Source of the DNA: Patella vulgata
Taxonomy: Eukaryota > Mollusca > Gastropoda > Patellidae
Reading direction: 5' to 3'
DNA length: 64,000 bases
Assembly: GCF_932274485.2 (NCBI RefSeq)
Contig: NC_065884.2
Coordinates: 70,392,046-70,456,045 of the forward strand
This document shows positions 58,443 to 64,000 of the stretch, piece by piece (the first letter of the stretch is position 1; every line of letters starts with the position of its first letter). The notes under the pieces are model-generated. The model was not told where the DNA came from, searched no databases, and worked only from the letters and a program-made list of their open reading frames with translations. A program made the translations under genes and the position numbers.

Positions 58443-58603
58443 TTGTTCTTATATACTGTTACTGTATATTAGATTTGCCTGTATATACATAATTTAATAT
58501 TTTTCACTGTGAATAGATGTAAAGTGAATGTTATAAAATGCTGTTGATATTATAATGTATATACTTTCTGTGAATAAACATTTCACAAGAAAAAAAAAAA
58601 AGA

Positions 58604-58945
58604 CTCTGGCTCGCTAGCCTGGAGGTCGGGTGTTCGAACCCTGCATTGACTGAGAAAGTTCATCCATATTTTATTGGTGTGGTTTCCCCTTGTCAGTGAT
58701 GCAGGACGGAGGGCCTGACAAGGACAGCTGTCTAGTCGTTCGGATGGGACGAAGAACCGAGGTCCCGTGTACACATTGGCGTGCACGTAAAAGATCCCTT
58801 GGCAGTTGGAATTCGATATAAGAGAAGGCCCTAGCGCCGCTGCCTGGGCAAAATCTCCCTCATAAAACACTGTATGGCATATGCCGTCTTCATTAGCCCA
58901 GTTTAGGAGCAGAACAGTAGGACGTTAAACCCCATTTCATTTCAT
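58604..58945 (+). mobile_element. SINE-A copy abutting the LINE tail
   Basis: Starts at AGACTCTGGCTCGCTAGCCT, inside the tRNA-like head, directly after the LINE poly-A. Full body and tail GTTAAACCCCATTTC. The A-box part is missing. Either the LINE inserted into the SINE head, or the SINE landed at the A-tract. Confidence 0.88.
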
Positions 58946-58949
58946 AAAC

Positions 58950-59400
58950 TTATCAATATGCTTAGCTTTAATATGCTTTATTTTAATAAGTTGTCAGCTA
59001 CTGGTGTAATCTTAGTTGACAATGGCCTCTATTTAATTGTCCTTTTTTTAGATGCGTGTATCTTGAAATGATTTATATTATATTATCAAAATAGTCTACA
59101 AGAATTATAGCAATATTTTAATACAATGCCTAGATGTTATCTCAAAAGTTTGTCAATTATCCGAGTTAACAAAGGCTTCAATTACTTTTTAATAAATCTT
59201 GTCAATTATCATCAAGTTGGTAATTAATGACAATTCATTATCTGTCGTAATAAGAGATATTCCCGAATTTATTAAGTTCTTACCAATATTATTATTTATT
59301 TTATGATCAGTAGTGGAATACCGCGTTTTATCAGTGAAATAAAAGTGTTATTCCACTGGCTAAAGTAGTCCATGTTGTTTTTACGTAAAATGATTGTAAA
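58950..59400. other. AT-rich stretch with small inverted repeat
   Basis: AGTGGAATAC at about 59311 and GTTATTCCACT at about 59349 form a loose inverted pair. Nothing else was recognised. Confidence 0.4.
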
Positions 59401-59404
59401 ATCA

Positions 59405-59585
59405 TAAAATAAATAGAACATTTGTCGTTTTGTTGTGAATAACATATTTTATTTCATCTCTAAGCAAGAAAACGTTTATATTTTCACGAATGCTACGCAT
59501 TCGTGAAAATATAAGTTTTCTTGCTTCTCAATGAAATAAAATATGTTATTCACGACAAAACGACAAATATCCTCTATTTATTGTT
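59405..59585. mobile_element. Long palindrome (foldback element), about 180 bp
   Basis: Arms of about 75-85 bp centred on GAATGCTACGCATTC (about 59496). The left arm has TTTGTCGTTTTGTTGTGAAT, ATATTTTATTTCAT and GCAAGAAAACG. The right arm mirrors it with few mismatches through CGACAAAACGACAAAT and CTCTATTTA. Only a few bases are unpaired at the tip. Confidence 0.85.
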
Positions 59586-59639
59586 GGCAATGGGGCATTG
59601 ATTGTTCTTGATAATGGGAAATCTGAGGTAATGAACACG

Positions 59640-59825
59640 GTCATACGTCATACAGTAAGCTGTATGGATTCCAATTGCCTATAGATCTTTTACCTTTACG
59701 GCAATGTGTTCACGGGAATGTCGGGTTTTCGTCCCATCCGAATGACTATACATTGTCGTATGCCAGTCCCTATGTTCTGAACCACTGACAAGGATGAACT
59801 ACCTCGGCCCACGCAGGGATCTAAC
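59640..59825 (-). mobile_element. SINE-A copy, antisense, degraded
   Basis: CATACGTCATACAGTAAGCT, TTCCAATTGCCTATAGATCT, TTTTCGTCCCATCCGAATGA and GGCCCACGCAGGGATC. Confidence 0.75.
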
Positions 59826-59837
59826 ACCAGAGGACCA

Positions 59838-60072
59838 TGGGGTTTGCATGGCCGAATGGTTAGCATGTGCATGCTGTATCATACATAAGGCCTGCCATTG
59901 AGTCAACTGGCGTGGTTTCGAATCCCCGATTATACGTCACAAGAAGTAGGGTCGCCTGTCCAATTTCGTGGGGTTTCTCCGGGTCCTCCAGTTTCCTTCC
60001 ATTGCTAAAGTCTAAAGTCCCCTATGCGCAAGCAAATTATTGAAATAAAATTAAACCATATGTTAGTCCCAA
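59838..60072 (+). mobile_element. SINE-B copy
   Basis: Head GCATGGCCGAATGGTTAGCA, B-box-like GGTTTCGAATCCCC, body to ACCATATGTTAGTCCC. The tail is missing. Confidence 0.88.
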
Positions 60073-60189
60073 GCATTAATTTTTCATTACTGACATTGAG
60101 AGACAACTTTCTTATAAATAGATGCTGCGGGCGCTTTATTTTCATTAGTATCGAGTGAATACGTCATAAAGACAAAAAAACCTGTTATT

Positions 60190-60490
60190 TACCAAAATGA
60201 ATTATTGTCACTCAAGAAGCACCAATCCCATATTTTGGTCAACAATAAAACACCCCTATTTCAATATTTTACCACTTTTTAAAATAGTTCTCTATATATT
60301 CTTTATATATACGTATGCAAAACATTTCGATTATGACAATTTACAACGTTTGTCGATGTCCAGTGCTAATCTTTTGGCTAGTCCTGATACTTTTGACGTA
60401 GGTTTGATACACAAAAAATTTGATTAGGTTCTCCATAGAAGAAGTTCCCCCAAAAATATTAGATTGCCTTTTTGAGAAAAAGACATCTAA
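60190..60490. repeat. Dispersed unit E1, copy 2
   Basis: Matches parts of 53215-53815 (AATCCCATATTTTGG, ATAGAAGAAGTTCCCCC, GAGAAAAAGACATCTAAACA). Continues after the C1 insertion at 60715-60770 (CGAGAAAAAGACCTCTAAAC, ATGCTCCAAATTGTAAA). Confidence 0.55.
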
Positions 60491-60494
60491 ACAT

Positions 60495-60712
60495 GCCAGT
60501 ACAGCGGCGCTAGTCTACTCTTATATAGAATTCCAAATGCCAAGGTATCTTTTACGGTCACACCAATTTGTACACGGGACCTCAGAATCGCGTTCATGTC
60601 AGCTACTCAAATGTAATTGTTTGAAAAATTTATTGAATATTCAATGAGACATTGCCAATTTTCTGGTTTCGTGTATGTTAAAGATTTGTCGTCAATAACA
60701 TGTACATTAATG
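60495..60712. repeat. Chimeric repeat C1, copy 3
   Basis: GCGGCGCTAGTCTACTCTTA, GGTCACACCAATTTGTACAC, GCGTTCATGTCAGCTACTC and GCCAATTTTCTGGTTTCGTG. It sits inside unit E1 between two copies of GAGAAAAAGAC.TCTAAACATG, which look like a duplicated target. Confidence 0.8.
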
Positions 60713-60784
60713 ATATTATTCGAGAAAAAGACCTCTAAACATGCTCCAAATTGTAAATATAAATCGTGTGTGGTGGGCGGGGGG

Positions 60785-61098
60785 CAAGGTGGCTAAGTGG
60801 CTAAGACACCGGAGGTCGGGTATTCGATCCTTGCATTGGCCGAGAAAGTTCATCCAGATTTTCCGGCATGGTACAGGCCGGAGGGCCTGACAAGGTGCAG
60901 TCGTTCAGATGGGGAGGGGGGAACCTAAGCATCGTGTATACATTGGCGTGTAGGTAAAAGATCCCTTAGCAGTTGTAAATTCGACATAAGAATAGGCCAT
61001 AGTGCCGCTGCCAGTGCAAAATCATAGTTATCTTTAACGTTCACGCCAATGTGTACACGGACATCGGAGCAGAACAGTAGGATGTTTAACCCCATGTA
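60785..61098 (+). mobile_element. SINE-A copy, rearranged
   Basis: Head AAGGTGGCTAAGTGGCTAAG, then GGTCGGGTATTCGATCC, body with poly-G interruption, a short antisense scrap (ACGCCAATGTGTACACGG), and the tail GTTTAACCCCATG. Confidence 0.8.
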
Positions 61099-61185
61099 TT
61101 TATAGAGGACCAGTGAATGCCTCTGATTATATTTTCAGGTGAAATATTGAACCCAAGTGATTACTTTAAATACCAAATTTGGTGG

Positions 61186-61690
61186 ATCACGGTGGCTAAG
61201 TGGACAAGACGCTGGCTCGCTAGTCTGGAGGTCGTGTGTAGGGATAGTTGCATTGGACGAGAAAGTTCATCCAGATTTTGTCAAAGTAATGCAGGACAGA
61301 TGGCCTGACAAGGAAAGCTGTGTAGTAGTTTAACGTCCACTCGATACAAACTAGGTCATTTTGGGACTAACATATGGTTTTAATTTTATTTCATAAGTCG
61401 CTTGCGCGTAGGGGTCTTTAACAGTTGGAGGAAACCGGAGTATCTGGAGAAAACCCACGAGGTTGGACAGGCAACTCTACTCCTTGCCACGTTCAACCGG
61501 GGGTTCGAAACCACGCCAGTTGACTCCGTGGCAGGCCGTATGATACAGCCCGCGCGCGCGCTCCAACCACCTTTGCCCGAGGAGTGTCACTACGACCTAC
61601 CCTTACATGGGATTCCAACTGCCAATGGTTCTTTTACGTGCAGGTTAATGATAACAGAGGATGTTAGAGTTTTGTCCCCCTGTGCACTAC
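61186..61690. mobile_element. Nested SINE composite: A sense, B antisense, A antisense
   Basis: 61186-61330 is the 5' half of a sense SINE-A (CGGTGGCTAAGTGGACAAGA, GAGAAAGTTCATCCAG). 61330-61565 is an antisense SINE-B (GTTTAACGTCCACTCGATAC, GAAACCACGCCAGTTGACTC). 61590-61690 recalls antisense SINE-A (GGGATTCCAACTGCCAATGG). No simple insertion order restores all three. Confidence 0.75.
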
Positions 61691-61854
61691 CAACAAGGCT
61701 AACTATGCCGGATTTATAGACGATGAGCGATTCGTTTATACTTAATACTTGGACAAATTGGAGACAATATTTTGATTTTTGGAATTTTACTATTAATTTT
61801 CATGGCGAGACGACTGTGGCAAAAGGTGTGTTGTAGGGGTTTGGGTGCGGGTGA

Positions 61855-62085
61855 AAGAAGCCTCAACTGTCTTGGTTTCGATTCTCCAGTTGTGCGTGAC
61901 AAGGAGTATATGGTCGACTGTCCAACCTCGTGAGTTTTCTTCGGGACCTTCGGTTTTCCCCCTCTGATAAAGACCCCTACGCGTAACCGAATTATTGAAA
62001 TAAAATTAAACCATACGTTAATCCCGAAATGAGCTAGTTGTGTCTAATCGACGTTAAAACTCCATTTCCATTCCTCCCTCTCTAA
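61855..62085 (+). mobile_element. SINE-B copy, degraded head
   Basis: TTGGTTTCGATTCTCCAGTT, CGTGACAAGGAGTATATGGT, CAACCTCGTGAGTTTTCTTC and GTTAAAACTCCATTTCC. Confidence 0.8.
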
Positions 62086-62104
62086 GTGCCTTAAAGTCCA
62101 TCGG

Positions 62105-62320
62105 AGTGTCTCATTACCTTCGTTGGTCTGCGTTGCAAAATGAAAGGGGAATAGGATGCTATTTTTCGGCAGAGTGTGGGATAATAAAAACGGGCATACG
62201 TGATGCATTGTACTATTGGATACTTTATGCCTGGACAAAAGCGTGTCTACACGCCATCCTGCATAGGGGACCTTGGTTTTTCGTTCACATCCGAATGACA
62301 GAAGAAACCAGGTAGTTTCT
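62105..62320 (-). mobile_element. SINE-A copy, antisense, old
   Basis: Strongly diverged: AAATGAAAGGGGAATAGGAT, AAAAACGGGCATACGTGATG, GGACCTTGGTTTTTCGTTCA. Confidence 0.6.
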
Positions 62321-62473
62321 CGGCCATCTGTCATTCTAGTTTCTCCATTGGCAATTCATATTTTAAGCCCTCGGGATCTCATACAAAGCTTCCTTAAATG
62401 GAACCAAATTGTAATGGAACCAAATTGTCCAGTCAATAACTCGCAGAAATTTGCGGTTTTACGGCCAATAGAT

Positions 62474-62690
62474 GAAATGGGGTTTAGCGTTTTGCTCCTA
62501 TACTAGGTTAATGAAGAATGGCATACGTTTTGCTATGAGGAAATTTTGCCAGGGCAGCCGAATCATAGCCTACTCTTGTCTTATAACGAATTCGAACAGC
62601 TAAGGGATATTTTACATGCACGTCAATATATGTACGGGGCCTCGGTTTTCCGTCCTTGCATCTTGCAATGTCGCCAAACCGCACGGTCCC
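62474..62690 (-). mobile_element. SINE-A copy, antisense
   Basis: GATGAAATGGGGTTTAGCGT, GAGGAAATTTTGCCAGGGCA, CTACTCTTGTCTTATAACGA, GGGGCCTCGGTTTTCCGTCC. Confidence 0.8.
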
Positions 62691-62699
62691 ACAGTGTGG

Positions 62700-63270
62700 C
62701 ATAAATTTTTAGGAACACTCTTGTTAGCTTTGAAAAGTTTTTATTTCAAGTTTATTTACATTGTTTGGAGAGGTCCTGAAAAAGAAGGATAAATTATTAA
62801 CCTCATTTATTATATTATTAATTCACTGGAAACTTCAATATTGTAAAAGTTGACTCTCAAAAAGACTGTCAGTCCAGTAAAAGCCGAATCTCCAAAATGT
62901 AGTCCAAAGAGCTGCAATTCCATTCAGAAGTTTCAAAAATGTGATAATTCGTCTATATAATACGTAGAGGCTTTTAACTGTCGACCCATGATCAAAACAA
63001 GGCAGCGTCACCTATAATCTTAGCTAACGATCTTTTGTCGATATTTACATAAATCAATTTACTTTACAGCACCGTGTCTTTACACTCTCGATCCCAAATA
63101 ATAACGATTATAATAAGCGTATATTTAGTAATTTTAATTTACATGTATTCACTATATACCTGCTGTTTTTCTTGTGGGAGTGACTGTCTGCTTGCAACGG
63201 TAATGAATCTATCCACTTTTGTCACATAAATACAACTGGTAGCGTTTTCATAGACACGGTACTCTAGGAC
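62700..63270. other. Intergenic stretch, nothing recognised
   Basis: AT-rich sequence without open frames of note or known repeats. Confidence 0.4.
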
Positions 63271-63277
63271 AGGATAA

Positions 63278-63475
63278 ATTGTTCCGATTGGTCAATTGGT
63301 TTGGCACGTCTTCAAAGTTAAAAAGTTTGCGTCTCGACTCATTTCACTACGGCGAATCGTAATAGCCAAATTTCACGCTCAATATTCTGGTTGCAGACCA
63401 CTTATATTGCACGTCACAATAAGTGGTTCCGATTGGTCAGTTGCTTGGCACGCCTTCAAAGTTAAAAATCGCATT
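63278..63475. repeat. Tandem duplication, unit about 143 bp
   Basis: TTCCGATTGGTCAATTGGTT with GGCACGTCTTCAAAGTTAAA (63281) recurs as TTCCGATTGGTCAGTTGCTT with GGCACGCCTTCAAAGTTAAA (63425). The two open frames here follow from the repeat. Confidence 0.8.
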
Positions 63476-64000
63476 TTTCTTATATGCACTCAGAATCATT
63501 TCGTGATTATCAAATGTGATAGTTTTAACGAACGGTCTAATCACGGGACATGTTTTTGCAGGTGTAGAAAATGATTAGGTTTTAGAATAAAGAAATCTTC
63601 AGTTGACTAAATAGTGAAAACGCGAATAGTCCACGTTACTTATATTGCTGGAATTGATTGAACGTTATCAATTTAAATGTGATTTTTTTAGGACATTTTT
63701 AAAACAATTTATCAAAAAATTTAACTTTAAAAAAAAATCGATTGAATGTTCTAGGAATCATAGCCGATTTTCCCCTACTTCAGGTATTGTTTGTTTATAT
63801 TTCACTTTCGAATTCACGACAGACATTAAGAGCAAAACAAAAGCATCCGACAATTATTAAATGCAGGGACGAAGATGCGAAAAAAAATCTAAGGTTTTTG
63901 TCTTTTATCTCGTTTTCACAACCCTGTTTATTTAAACGTTTAAATAAGTTAATGTTTGCTTAAAAATTACTCGTTTGCTTGAATAATATAGCTAGTAGTT
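63476..64000. other. Window end, nothing recognised
   Basis: AT-rich. Overlapping short frames have no motif. A splice-like TACTTCAG is at about 63783, but no exon can be supported. Confidence 0.35.

Larger units (their letters stand above)
54373..58602 (+). mobile_element. L1/Tx1-like LINE, internally deleted, with poly-A tail
   Basis: The ORF2-type protein starts with an APE endonuclease (MPKIASLNVNGFRDLLKIKN, IVCIQETFW, YAPNNYKDRG, CGDFNDVL, then SRIDYILIS and LSDHSLVSLL), with a one-frame shift near 54840. The RT begins normally (MQKGKSPGNDGL, VITLFYKGKGDKRNLKNYRP, INLLNVDYNIYSRILALRLR, ISPDQSCIPGRDISDNI). It then breaks off at LKLD, just where the first catalytic Asp block (LDxxKAFD) should come. 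At about 56165 the sequence jumps, in another frame, to the C-terminal region, which is open for about 400 codons with a knuckle CLCLSDIENMQHLLLNC. So the palm, with the Y-A-D-D box, was deleted (several hundred residues by family length). ORF1 is not seen. AT-rich 3' region and a 13-A tail at 58590-58602. Confidence 0.9.

Overview
This window looks like repeat-dense, AT-rich nuclear DNA from an invertebrate metazoan, most likely a mollusc. The evidence is short exons with GT-AG introns, CARD/caspase and ENPP genes of animal type, about thirty tRNA-headed SINE copies in two families, LINEs of two kinds, and a (CCCTAA)-type telomere-like patch. The species cannot be fixed from sequence alone. 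No bacterial operon, CRISPR array, retroviral, LTR or Polinton gene was found.

Layout. 1-3 kb: SINE pieces and the last exon of a CARD-protein gene (2094-2431), whose other exons must lie before the window. 3.2-9 kb: a FLYWCH-like relic, then a minus-strand ENPP4/5-like phosphodiesterase gene (8905 to 5237) that carries two frame breaks. Its fourth exon also exists as an inverted copy at 4614-4862. 9-24 kb: almost only repeats, including foldback elements, mini-satellites, degenerate tandem arrays, SINEs, and a 5'-truncated LINE flanked by a 10-bp target duplication. 24.0-27.6 kb: a four-exon gene whose joined frame is exactly 333 codons, encoding a protein with a CARD at each end and a 16-residue-repeat linker. 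29.9-34.1 kb: a HECT-like fragment, a LINE fragment, a 1.13-kb Mutator-like element with a 10-bp target duplication, and a duplicated unknown segment. 35.5-49.1 kb: an eleven-exon CARD-caspase gene (389 codons plus stop, all junctions in phase) whose introns hold a dead Tc1 transposon, a Helitron-like end, SINEs and long degenerate repeats. 49-64 kb: SINEs, chimeric repeats, and a long L1/Tx1-like LINE with endonuclease, an internally deleted reverse transcriptase and a poly-A tail.

How the genes fit together. The dual-CARD gene and the CARD-caspase lie head-to-tail on the plus strand about 8 kb apart. Their N-terminal CARD exons have the same design (a tiny first coding exon, then a symmetric phase 1-1 CARD exon of about 280 bp) and similar residues. 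The likely reading is a small death-fold cluster: a CARD-CARD adaptor next to an initiator-type caspase it could recruit. A second copy of the adaptor's C-terminal CARD exon, with its 3' flank, sits at 2.1 kb. The recruitment is inference; the domains and exon structures are read from the sequence.

SINE-A below means the tRNA-headed family ending in repeats of ATTTC. SINE-B means the tRNA-headed family ending in (TC)n. SINE and repeat ends are read by eye and are good to about 10-20 bp.
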